Under the pieces are notes generated by a model. The model had not been told where the DNA came from. It ran no database searches and saw nothing but the letters and a program-made list of their open reading frames with translations. DNA of 31,961 bases from a virus: positions 1-31,961 of IMG/VR virus record IMGVR_UViG_3300037847_004236; one strand, 5' to 3'. Position numbers and translations under genes: made by a program. Below, piece after piece: positions 16,120 through 23,208 of this stretch (its first letter is position 1; each line of letters starts with the position of its first letter).

Positions 16120-16144
16120 CATTTTATAACAAAGGAGAAATAAA

Positions 16145-17011
16145 ATGGCAAATGAAGTAACAAGTTCGATAGTAAGCGAACTATACTCAAACATCGTTCA
16201 GTCGGCTTTATACACATACAGTGAACAAGCAGTTATCAGACCTGTTGTAAGAAATTACGACATGACAGGAACTCCAGGCTTAACAGCACAGGTTCCAAAA
16301 TATCCTGCCATCACTGCAAGTGATTTAACTGACGGAACAGATCTATCAGCAAACACGGCTTTCAACACAACATCAATCACGATGTCAGCGGCTGAAAGAG
16401 GTGCTAAGGTAACTTTAACTGACCTTGCAAAAGAAACTGCACAAGAAGATGTTGCGGCGGCTATTGGAAGACAGTTAGGTGAAGCAATGGTTAACAAAGT
16501 AGACGGTGAAATCGCGGCATTGTTCCCATCATTCTCAAACAGAGTTGGTGCGGCAGGTGACGGTATCACAGCAGAGACTATCTTCAAAGCAGTTGGTCAA
16601 TTAAGATCACAAAATGCTAGAGGACAAGTATTTGTAGTTCTGCATCCATTCCAAGCAATGGATCTTAAGATCCAATTAGCAGGTGCTGGAAACACTAACA
16701 TGGCAAATCCACCACAAGTAGGTAACACAGTTCTTACTTCAGGTGTTGTTGGTTCAATCGGAGGAGCAATCATCCTAGAATCTAACAATGTTGGTAAAGA
16801 CACTAACGATTCAACTTCAGGAACAGGCAACTTTGTAGGTTGTGCATTCACACAAGATGCAATTGGCTACATGGTTAAGAGAAACATCAGAGTTGAGTCT
16901 CAAAGAGACGCTTCTTTAAGAGCAGACGAAATCGTAGGTTCAATGGCTTATGCAACAGCAGAACTATTTGACGAATACGGTGTTGGTGTTTTAGGAAAAG
17001 CATCGTTATAA
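16145..17011 (+). CDS. Major capsid protein (288 aa)
   Basis: The N-terminal helix (MANEVTSSIVSELYSNIVQS) and an E-loop-like segment (YDMTGTPGLTAQVPKYPAIT) are followed by a P/A-domain core (VTLTDLAKETAQEDVAAAIG, FVVLHPFQAMDLKIQLA). The C-terminal strand-helix is VKRNIRVESQRDASLRADEI followed by DEYGVGVLG. These features and the position after the scaffold identify an HK97-fold major capsid protein. It has the best-looking expression context of the window: AAAGGAG before the ATG and its own strong terminator 38 nt after the stop. Confidence 0.9.
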   Translation: MANEVTSSIVSELYSNIVQSALYTYSEQAVIRPVVRNYDMTGTPGLTAQVPKYPAITASDLTDGTDLSANTAFNTTSITMSAAERGAKVTLTDLAKETAQEDVAAAIGRQLGEAMVNKVDGEIAALFPSFSNRVGAAGDGITAETIFKAVGQLRSQNARGQVFVVLHPFQAMDLKIQLAGAGNTNMANPPQVGNTVLTSGVVGSIGGAIILESNNVGKDTNDSTSGTGNFVGCAFTQDAIGYMVKRNIRVESQRDASLRADEIVGSMAYATAELFDEYGVGVLGKASL

Positions 17012-17017
17012 TAAATA
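17010..17017 (+). promoter_or_regulatory. T4-type late promoter motif (AATAAATA) after capsid gene
   Basis: The motif overlaps the TAA of the capsid gene and lies about 32 nt upstream of a strong terminator. If it initiates, it would make only a very short RNA. Confidence 0.35.
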
Positions 17018-17048
17018 ACAGTCTGCAATTAATATTGCTAGGCATATT

Positions 17049-17084
17049 AGGAAGGGCGTTAGGAAACTTTCGCCCTTTCTTTTT
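17049..17084 (+). terminator. Rho-independent terminator after major capsid gene
   Basis: AGGAAGGGCG (17049-17058) pairs with CGCCCTTTCT (17071-17080) across a 12-nt loop, with one G-U pair, and is followed by TTTT. It would limit transcription beyond the capsid gene and help set a high capsid to tail protein ratio. Confidence 0.85.
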
Positions 17085-17092
17085 GAGTAGAA

Positions 17093-17101
17093 GAATAAAT
17101 A
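17093..17101 (+). promoter_or_regulatory. T4-type late promoter motif (GAATAAATA)
   Basis: Located just after the terminator and 60 nt before the ATG at 17161. It would restart transcription for the neck and tail genes. A small inverted repeat (GCAAGT, AGA, ACTTGC) follows at 17113-17127 in the leader. Confidence 0.45.
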
Positions 17102-17160
17102 ATCATATCAAGGCAAGTAGAACTTGCTTGAATTAACGGAAAGGGCAGGAACCCATACTA

Positions 17161-17612
17161 TGGCAACACTTTTAACCATTGCAGATCTTACACAATACGA
17201 ACCAGACATCTTAGGATACGGTATACCTGATTTCGATGCAGAGATCACAAAAGCACAGAACGATGTGTTCCGTGATTTACGCATCAGATGGTGGCCTACT
17301 CATATGTCAGGACTGTATGATCTCAAATACATCACAGGTGGCAACAACGAACCAGATGATGACTTATACACAGCAAGCCAATTGACAAGAGCGGCTTGTT
17401 ATCAAGCATTAGGGTTTCACATCTATCCAAAATTAGCAAAATTTGACGCAGATCAAGATATCTTTGAAAGAAAGATGGAGTTCTATCGTAAAGAGTATGA
17501 ACGCGAATTTGATCTTGTGTTGAGGGACGGCATAGAATATGATTTGGATTCATCAGGCACTGTCACAGACGATGAAAAAGAACCAACTCATTATCTACGC
17601 CTAAAAAGGTAG
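17161..17612 (+). CDS. Head-tail connector / adaptor protein (150 aa)
   Basis: Gene order (first after the capsid gene), length and helical sequence suggest the gp6/gp15-like adaptor that binds the portal. It begins MATLLTIADLTQYEPDIL, then ITKAQNDVFRDLRIRWWPTH, LTRAACYQALGFHIYPKLA and a charged helix FERKMEFYRKEYEREFDLVL. The start at 17161 fits the family N-terminus; an in-frame upstream ATG at 17124 would add 12 unlike residues. The next gene begins 3 nt after its stop. Confidence 0.7.
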
Positions 17613-17615
17613 TAG

Positions 17616-18065
17616 ATGTCAAACAGAGAAAACGCAACAACCAATATCATAGATGTCTTAACAGACATGAATTCACCAAGACCTTCTTTTGTCACACGTG
17701 AACCTATTGACATACTAAAATTAGCAATTACACAATTTCCTGCAATACTTGTAACCACAGGCAATGAAGTCAGAGAAGACCATGCAATGGGTGGAGCAAG
17801 AAGAGGCACAATACAGGTCAACATAAGAGGTTATGTGAGAGCAGATGGCAGATCAGGATCTGTGACCACAGTGGACCAAAAAAGAAATGAATTGATTGAA
17901 AGAATAGAAGAAACATTGAATTCAGATAGAACAAGAGAATTGAACACATTGAGGGCGGCGACGACACACATAACTTCTGTAGAAATAATTGATAGAACTC
18001 CACCATTAGGAGAGTTTTTAATGACAGCAGAAGTTAGATATTCATTTACGAAAGGAGCAGTGTAA
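17616..18065 (+). CDS. Neck / tail terminator-like protein (149 aa)
   Basis: The pattern NIIDVLTDMNSPRPSFVTRE, FPAILVTTGNEV, RRGTIQVNIRGYVRADG and EVRYSFTKG is typical of phage tail-terminator or neck proteins (a strand-rich core with a T-I-x-V-x-I-x-G-Y-V signature). They cap the tail tube and join it to the head. The stop overlaps the next start (TAATG). Confidence 0.6.
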   Translation: MSNRENATTNIIDVLTDMNSPRPSFVTREPIDILKLAITQFPAILVTTGNEVREDHAMGGARRGTIQVNIRGYVRADGRSGSVTTVDQKRNELIERIEETLNSDRTRELNTLRAATTHITSVEIIDRTPPLGEFLMTAEVRYSFTKGAV

Positions 18066-18361
18066 TGCAAGTAAAATATGTGAAAATGATTGACAACAAC
18101 GAAGAAGTTGTGCAAGTAGAAGCAGACAGAGTTTTAAGATTTCTTGATCAGGGATGGAGATTATTTGATGATATTCCATTGGGTCAGAAAGCGTCACAAG
18201 GGTCAAAATACAAACTGAGTATTGAGGCACAAGTGACTTCACCAACAACCAAAAAGAAGCGTAAGAAAACAACAACACCAAAGTTGAACGATGTGATTGA
18301 AATCACTGACGACGATGAAGGTGAAGATGTAATTTTACCTAACAATCTAAAGGAGGACTAA
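18065..18361 (+). CDS. Hypothetical protein in neck-tail region (98 aa)
   Basis: No family is recognised. The N-terminal half looks like a small domain (VKYVKMIDNNEEVVQVEADR, VLRFLDQGWRLF). The C-terminal half is charged and probably disordered: a Lys-rich run (TKKKRKKTTTPK) and then an acidic stretch (ITDDDEGEDV). Such charged tails occur in small virion-assembly proteins. It lies between the terminator-like gene and the tail tube gene, and its last codons supply the AAAGGAGG Shine-Dalgarno of the tube gene, 1 nt upstream. Confidence 0.6.
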   Translation: MQVKYVKMIDNNEEVVQVEADRVLRFLDQGWRLFDDIPLGQKASQGSKYKLSIEAQVTSPTTKKKRKKTTTPKLNDVIEITDDDEGEDVILPNNLKED

Positions 18362-18362
18362 T

Positions 18363-18776
18363 ATGGCAACATATACAGGCGAGAACGGCAAAGTATCTGT
18401 AGGTGCAGATAGTGCCGGTCAAACAACCGTTGCAGAAGTTCGTTCTTGGACAGTTGAACACACTAAAGATGTTATTGAGGACACTGTGATGTCAGATGCC
18501 GCTAGAACTTTTAAGAGTGGATTACATCAATTCACAGGTTCAATGGAGTGTATCTACGACGACACTACTGCTCAATTGGCTTTAGGCGCTTTTCAACCAG
18601 ACACAGATACGGCTCTTAGAGTTGAATTCTATCCAAACGACGGCGCGGGCAAAAAATTTGCAGGAAATGTTATCGTTACTTCGGTATCAAGAACAGCAAG
18701 TTTTGACGACTTGGTTACTGTGACTGTAAATTTCCAAGGCACAGGACCATTGAACACAGACGCTTACAACACATAA
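18363..18776 (+). CDS. Major tail tube protein (137 aa)
   Basis: The sequence ATYTGENGKVSVGADSAGQT, VRSWTVEHTKDVIEDTVMSD, KSGLHQFTGSMECIYDDTTA and VIVTSVSRTASFDDLVTVTV fits small siphovirus tail-tube proteins: a G.V.V start, W-x-V/E-x-x, SG..FTGS.E and a final F-D-D-L-V-x-V strand. It stacks as rings around the tape measure. It has an excellent AAGGAGGACTAAT start region, as expected for an abundant protein. Confidence 0.85.
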   Translation: MATYTGENGKVSVGADSAGQTTVAEVRSWTVEHTKDVIEDTVMSDAARTFKSGLHQFTGSMECIYDDTTAQLALGAFQPDTDTALRVEFYPNDGAGKKFAGNVIVTSVSRTASFDDLVTVTVNFQGTGPLNTDAYNT

Positions 18777-18785
18777 GAAATTATA

Positions 18786-19082
18786 ATGTTTACAGCGAAA
18801 GTGTCAAACATAAATGCGGTGCTATCTGCGGTTAAAAAAGACATATCGCAGATAGGCACCAAAGTGGCAAACATAATTTTGATTGAGGCAAAGAAATTAA
18901 CTCCAATCAAAAAAGGTAGAGCCAGAAAGGGATGGCGTGTTGAACGAAAAGGTAAAAATACACATATCGTTAACCGCGTTCCTTATATTGGACTATTAGA
19001 ACGAGGGCGATCAGAACAAGCACCTAGGGGAATATTACGACCCACAGTGCGTAGTTTAAAAAATAGGAGAAAACTAAAATGA
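18786..19082 (+). CDS. HK97 gp10-like neck/tail protein (98 aa)
   Basis: The motif AKKLTPIKKGRARKGWRVER, then NRVPYIGLLERGRSEQAPRG, is the core of the HK97-gp10-like family (a TP...G.L+.+W segment and Y...+E.G...+AP.G). These proteins act at the head-tail joint or in tail completion. It is very basic and slightly short. The stop overlaps the start of the chaperone gene by 4 nt (ATGA). Confidence 0.75.
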   Translation: MFTAKVSNINAVLSAVKKDISQIGTKVANIILIEAKKLTPIKKGRARKGWRVERKGKNTHIVNRVPYIGLLERGRSEQAPRGILRPTVRSLKNRRKLK

Positions 19083-19429
19083 GTAATATACTAAAAAATG
19101 CTAAAGAGCATTTCAGAAACAAACTCAACGGTGAACTTCACAAGGTCGCAGTTGAAGAATGGAAACAAGATGTCTATTATAAAGGCACTTATTCCTTTGC
19201 AACAGAATCAAAAATAATGCAACTGCAACAAGAAGGCAAAGTGGCAGAAGCATTAGTTGAAAGTATTTTGCAAAAAGCATTGAATCCAGAAGGTAAACCT
19301 TTGTTTTCAAAATTTGACAAGCAGACACTGATGCATGATGTGGATCCTGCTGTGTTAATTAAAATTGCAAGTGCAATTAACAAGGCGACTACTGAATACA
19401 GAAGTGTGGATGAAGTCGCAAAAAACTAA
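19079..19429 (+). CDS. Tail assembly chaperone, gpG-like (116 aa)
   Basis: Located between the tail tube and tape-measure genes, the canonical place for the chaperone pair. The protein is helical (VEEWKQDVYYKG, AEALVESILQKALNPEGKPL) and ends exactly at a canonical slippery heptamer A_AAA_AAC (19420-19426) followed by TAA. It is expected to coat the tape measure during tail assembly. A share of ribosomes should shift to -1 and make the extended form. Confidence 0.75.
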   Translation: MSNILKNAKEHFRNKLNGELHKVAVEEWKQDVYYKGTYSFATESKIMQLQQEGKVAEALVESILQKALNPEGKPLFSKFDKQTLMHDVDPAVLIKIASAINKATTEYRSVDEVAKN

Positions 19430-19620
19430 GAGAGGATGTTGAACTATTTCTATTGTTGCGTATTGCTAAAGAATTAGGCAAGTCAATAGAAGAAGTTATG
19501 CAGTTTAGCATCCTAGAAATACAACTTTGGAGTGCGTATTTTAAATTAGAGCATGACGAACAACAGAAGGTAATGAAGAGTGGCGGAACGAATAAACATA
19601 GAACTAGTCGTCGTAGATAA
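19079..19620 (+). CDS. Tail assembly chaperone frameshift product, gpGT-like (180 aa)
   Basis: A -1 shift on A_AAA_AAC at 19420-19426, immediately before the zero-frame stop, continues in frame from CTA at 19426 to TAA at 19618. It adds 64 residues (LREDVELFLLLRIAKELGKS, VMQFSILEIQLWSAYFKLEH and a basic tail). The FS..E...W.AYF.LE pattern is that of gpT-type C-terminal domains. The shifted part overlaps the tape-measure start by 41 nt. This is the lambda G/GT arrangement. Confidence 0.85.
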
Positions 19621-21490
19621 AACAACTGCGGCACTAAAAAGAACAAAAGCAGGAGTTGTTAATGTCAATTCTAGTCTTATGAAGACTAGTGCATTGGCAA
19701 AGACAGCAGTTGCGGCTCTTGGTGCCTTTGGAGCGGCTAGGATTGTTAAGAGTGTTGTCAATGTTGGTCAACAAGTAGAAGAACTAGGATTAAGATTCAA
19801 GTTCTTATTTGGAACGGCTGAGGAAGGTGCAAAAGCATTTGACAACTTGGTTAATTTCGCCGCTAAAGTTCCTTTCACACTTGAAGAGATACAACAGGGT
19901 GCAGGTAACCTTGCTGTTATTTCTGAAAACGCAGACGAATTATCCACAAACTTAGAACTTGTGGGTAATGTTGCGGCGGTGACTGGACTTGATTTCAGAA
20001 CAACGTCAGAACAAATACAAAGAGCATTTGCAGGTGGTATTGCTTCCGCAGACATCTTTAGAGAAAGAGGTGTAAGGGCATTATTAGGATTTAAGGAAGG
20101 TGCTAAGGTAAGTGTTGAAGAAACACGAGAAGCATTCCAAAGAGTGTTTGGTAAAGGTGGACAATTTGGTAATGCCACAGATGAATTTGCAAACACACTT
20201 ACAGGAACGATATCAATGCTTCAAGATAAATTGTTCAAGGTGCAGAAAGCCATATCAGATGGATTCTTTGAAGAATTAAAAACACAATTTGGCGACTTGA
20301 ATGATGTATTGAATGAGAACGAACAAACCATAGAACAATTTTCCAAAACAATTGGTGAAAGTCTTGCAGAAGGTATTAGAAAAGCAGTAGATGCCTTTGC
20401 ATTTTTAAGAGAGAATCTTGCTGAAGTTGAAGCAGTGTTAGGATTAGTTTTCCTTGCTTCAAGAAAAGTTGTAAAAGGCATAACAGGATTGGTCTTAATT
20501 GTAGATTCAGTCAATAGAAAAATTAGAGAATTAAAAGAAAGATTAGGATTATTAGACACAGAATTTAACAAAGTTGATGCAAACGCACCTATGTATGACG
20601 ACTTTAGTCATTCTGTAGATAATGCAACAGAAAGCACAAAGAAAAACACAGAAGCAGTTGTAGAATCCACAGCGGCATATGATGACCATAATGATGCAGT
20701 GGCAGAAGCAAACAGAAAAGCACATGAACAAGAAGAAAGAGACAAAGCCGCGGCAAAAGAGAAAGCGGACCTTAAAAAATTATTAGAAGCAAACACAAAA
20801 AAATTGTTGGCAATGAACAAAGCAATGTCCAATGATTTATTAATTGGTGCATTAGAAAAAGTTACAGACGGTGCTGACCTATTACAAGGATCCATAGATG
20901 CAGTGGCTGGTGGATTTGAAACATTTAGAAGCACAGCATCAACGGCATTGACTGATGTTTTGATGGGCACAAAAAGTTTAAGTGATGCTTTAGGAAGCAT
21001 TGTCAAAGAAACACTAAGAGCATTAATACAAGGATTTATAAATTTAGGTATAACAATATTTGTATTAGAACCACTAGAAGATTTTTTAAGAAAAGTTTTC
21101 AAAAGACAAAGAGACATAAACAAAGAACTTAAAACAGAAATTGGTTTAAGAGCAATACTGGCACTATTTGGTGGTGGCGGTGGTGGAGGTATTCCTTTCC
21201 TAGCAGACGGTGGACCAGTATCTAAAAATCAACCATACATTGTGGGTGAAGAAGGACCAGAATTATTTGTGCCTAACAAATCAGGAACCATTGTTCCAAA
21301 CAACATGATGCCACAAGCAGGATCATCAGGTGGTTCAGCAATGGGTGGAGATGTCACTGTAAACTTTAATATTAACACAGTGGATGCGGCAGGCATGGAT
21401 GAATTATTGGTAGACAGAAGAACAACCATTGTTGGCATAATAAATCAAGCATTAAACCAAAGAGGAAGAGTAGGAGTGACAAATGGCTAG
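19580..21490 (+). CDS. Tape measure protein (636 aa)
   Basis: GTG start. Longest helical protein of the tail module: hydrophobic N-terminal region (SALAKTAVAALGAFGAARIV), a conserved tape-measure segment (FKFLFGTAEEGAKAF, VPFTLEEIQQGAGNL, VTGLDFRTTSEQIQRAFAGG), coiled coils, and a Gly-rich C-terminal end (FLADGGPVSKNQPYIVGEEG, PELFVPN) typical of siphovirus tape measures. By the usual rule of about 1.5 Å per residue this predicts a tail near 95 nm. It starts inside the frameshift product and overlaps the next gene by 8 nt. Confidence 0.92.
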   Translation: MAERINIELVVVDKTTAALKRTKAGVVNVNSSLMKTSALAKTAVAALGAFGAARIVKSVVNVGQQVEELGLRFKFLFGTAEEGAKAFDNLVNFAAKVPFTLEEIQQGAGNLAVISENADELSTNLELVGNVAAVTGLDFRTTSEQIQRAFAGGIASADIFRERGVRALLGFKEGAKVSVEETREAFQRVFGKGGQFGNATDEFANTLTGTISMLQDKLFKVQKAISDGFFEELKTQFGDLNDVLNENEQTIEQFSKTIGESLAEGIRKAVDAFAFLRENLAEVEAVLGLVFLASRKVVKGITGLVLIVDSVNRKIRELKERLGLLDTEFNKVDANAPMYDDFSHSVDNATESTKKNTEAVVESTAAYDDHNDAVAEANRKAHEQEERDKAAAKEKADLKKLLEANTKKLLAMNKAMSNDLLIGALEKVTDGADLLQGSIDAVAGGFETFRSTASTALTDVLMGTKSLSDALGSIVKETLRALIQGFINLGITIFVLEPLEDFLRKVFKRQRDINKELKTEIGLRAILALFGGGGGGGIPFLADGGPVSKNQPYIVGEEGPELFVPNKSGTIVPNNMMPQAGSSGGSAMGGDVTVNFNINTVDAAGMDELLVDRRTTIVGIINQALNQRGRVGVTNG

Positions 21491-22133
21491 TATAGGATTT
21501 TTCAACGGATCATCATCAATCTTGTCAAATGTAAACGAGATAGACTTTAGAGCAATAAATTTTAGACAGGAAACAATAACTGCCATCACAAAAACAAATT
21601 CGGGCAGAACAATAAGAGCAAGTGCGGCAACCACACTTTGGAGAGCAACACTGGACTTTCCTTCATTGTCATTTCAACAATTTAGACAGATACAAGGCTT
21701 TGTTGCATTGGCAAGAGGACCGTTGAATGATTTTAAAATTATACTAACAAACATTTCAAGCAGAACAGCAGGCGCGGCAACTGGCACAGTCACAGTGGGT
21801 GGCACAGATTCAAAATCTTACACAGCAGGCGCAACCAGTGTTGAAGTTAGTCTTGCAAGTTGGAGTTCAGGCACAATCATAAACATGGGTGATGTGATTA
21901 AATTTAGTAACCATGACAAAGTTTACATGGCAACAACAGATATAACTCCTGATTCTTCAGGTAATGTGCATATCAATTTTGAACCACCATTAACAGCGGC
22001 AGTGCCAAACGCCGCAACTGTGTCATATGACAATGTTGCATTCAAAATGATTTTTTCAAATGATTTGCAAGAATATAGATATAACACAGATGGCACAGTG
22101 AATTGTAGGATTGATGTTGAGGAGGTTATCTAA
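21483..22133 (+). CDS. Distal tail protein (216 aa)
   Basis: Follows the tape measure, in the lambda M-like position. The sequence starts MASIGFFNGSSSILSN and has a strand-rich core (SGRTIRASAATTLWRATLDF, FRQIQGFVALARGPLNDF, FEPPL). The pattern LWR..L.FP.L....F..I..F....+GP....F.I is typical of phage minor tail proteins near DUF2460 and gpM. The C-terminal EYRYNTDGTVNCRIDVEEVI closes a beta domain. It overlaps its neighbours by 8 nt and 1 nt. Confidence 0.7.
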   Translation: MASIGFFNGSSSILSNVNEIDFRAINFRQETITAITKTNSGRTIRASAATTLWRATLDFPSLSFQQFRQIQGFVALARGPLNDFKIILTNISSRTAGAATGTVTVGGTDSKSYTAGATSVEVSLASWSSGTIINMGDVIKFSNHDKVYMATTDITPDSSGNVHINFEPPLTAAVPNAATVSYDNVAFKMIFSNDLQEYRYNTDGTVNCRIDVEEVI

Positions 22134-22714
22134 TGACAAGGGAGTTTCCCGCAACATTAAGTTCATATCTAGCAGGCAATTCGTTTGTCAGCGTCTTACT
22201 GCTTAAGATACACTTACCCAGCGGTGCTTACACATATTGGACAGATGCGCCTTATGATATTTCATACCTAGGCAACACATATGAAGCACAAGGAGATTTT
22301 TTATCTGTGTCTGAAGGACAAGAAACTTCAGAGGTGCAGATACATTCTGTGCAGATACAGATCACAGCATTGAACACTGCCAACATTACCACTTATGGTG
22401 TTAGTGGCATAATCAACAGAAGTGTAGAAATATACAGAGGATTCTTAGATCCTATCACACAACAACTGCAAGGTGATTCTGCAGGTGACAGTGTGTTTCT
22501 CTTATTCAAAGGCAGGGTAGCGGCATATTCTGTAAGTAACAATGTGAATAACGCAGATGTCACATTGCAAGTGAGTAGTCAATTTATAAATTTTCAACGA
22601 ACATCAGGCAGACGCAGTAATTTGACCAACTTCCAAAGAGAACATCCGCAAGACTTTGGTATGCAATATTCACATGAAACACTGTCTGATATTAATTGGG
22701 GGAAATCTGCATGA
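22133..22714 (+). CDS. Minor tail protein, DUF2163/gpL-like (193 aa)
   Basis: The core YWTDAPYDISYLGNTYEA, EGQETSEVQIHSVQIQI, NRSVEIYRGFLD and the C-terminal RSNLTNFQREHPQDFGM with a final NWGK are the recurring features of phage tail proteins of the DUF2163/DUF1833 group, which sit next to the tip. Such proteins join the distal tail to the tip complex. The conserved Cys cluster of lambda gpL is absent. The stop overlaps the next start (ATGA). Confidence 0.75.
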   Translation: MTREFPATLSSYLAGNSFVSVLLLKIHLPSGAYTYWTDAPYDISYLGNTYEAQGDFLSVSEGQETSEVQIHSVQIQITALNTANITTYGVSGIINRSVEIYRGFLDPITQQLQGDSAGDSVFLLFKGRVAAYSVSNNVNNADVTLQVSSQFINFQRTSGRRSNLTNFQREHPQDFGMQYSHETLSDINWGKSA

Positions 22715-23208
22715 TAATAAGACAAATGAATAAAGAAGACATCAATGCCATGATTGATTGTATTAAGACACAGGCATTGGATGCTGATCTACCAAGTAGC
22801 GATGAAATAGATGTAGAACATCTAAGTCATGTTATAAGAGACGCATTGATAGATCCAAGATATTATGTGTTGGTTGCTGTGGAACAGGATCATATTATAG
22901 GATTCTGTGCAGGTATGCTGACAATGAAACATTGGAATCCTAAGATATATGGAGAAATATTTTTCATATACACACACCCAGAAAGACGCTCCAAGCAATT
23001 GGCGGACAGTCTTTTTGATGGTTTGGTCAAATGGTTCACAGAACAAAAATGTGCATATGTTATTACCAGTGTGCTACACTTTGATGAACACTTCAAACCA
23101 AGAGAAGATTATATGCGTAAGGGTGACATATATTTTAGATCAAAAAATTTACAACCAATAGGACAATACTACATCAAAGGAATAAACGGCTCGCATGAAG
23201 GTTTATAA
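22711..23208 (+). CDS. GNAT-family acetyltransferase in the tail module (165 aa)
   Basis: Starts MIIRQMNKEDINAMIDCI in the ATGA overlap, in preference to a longer frame starting at 22696. GNAT features: LVAVEQDHIIGFCAGMLTM (strands 2-4), EIFFIYTHPERRSKQLADSL (acetyl-CoA loop with R-R-x-x-x-x-A in motif A), and a final Y-rich strand. It should transfer an acyl group to an unknown target. It takes the position where lambda has K (NlpC/P60), directly upstream of the tip gene, which it overlaps by 14 nt, so it may modify a tail protein or host surface amine. Confidence 0.75.
   Translation: MIIRQMNKEDINAMIDCIKTQALDADLPSSDEIDVEHLSHVIRDALIDPRYYVLVAVEQDHIIGFCAGMLTMKHWNPKIYGEIFFIYTHPERRSKQLADSLFDGLVKWFTEQKCAYVITSVLHFDEHFKPREDYMRKGDIYFRSKNLQPIGQYYIKGINGSHEGL

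Noticed and set aside
19940-19948. DnaA-box-like TTATCCACA
   Set aside because: A single copy within the tape measure coding sequence, no cluster and no AT-rich element beside it. Chance is likely.
20608-21123. Long open frame antisense to the tape measure gene (also 9710-10309 and 19768-20196 minus)
   Set aside because: These are hydrophobic or Ser/Val-rich shadows of strongly supported genes, without ribosome sites, and arise from the codon bias of the real frame.
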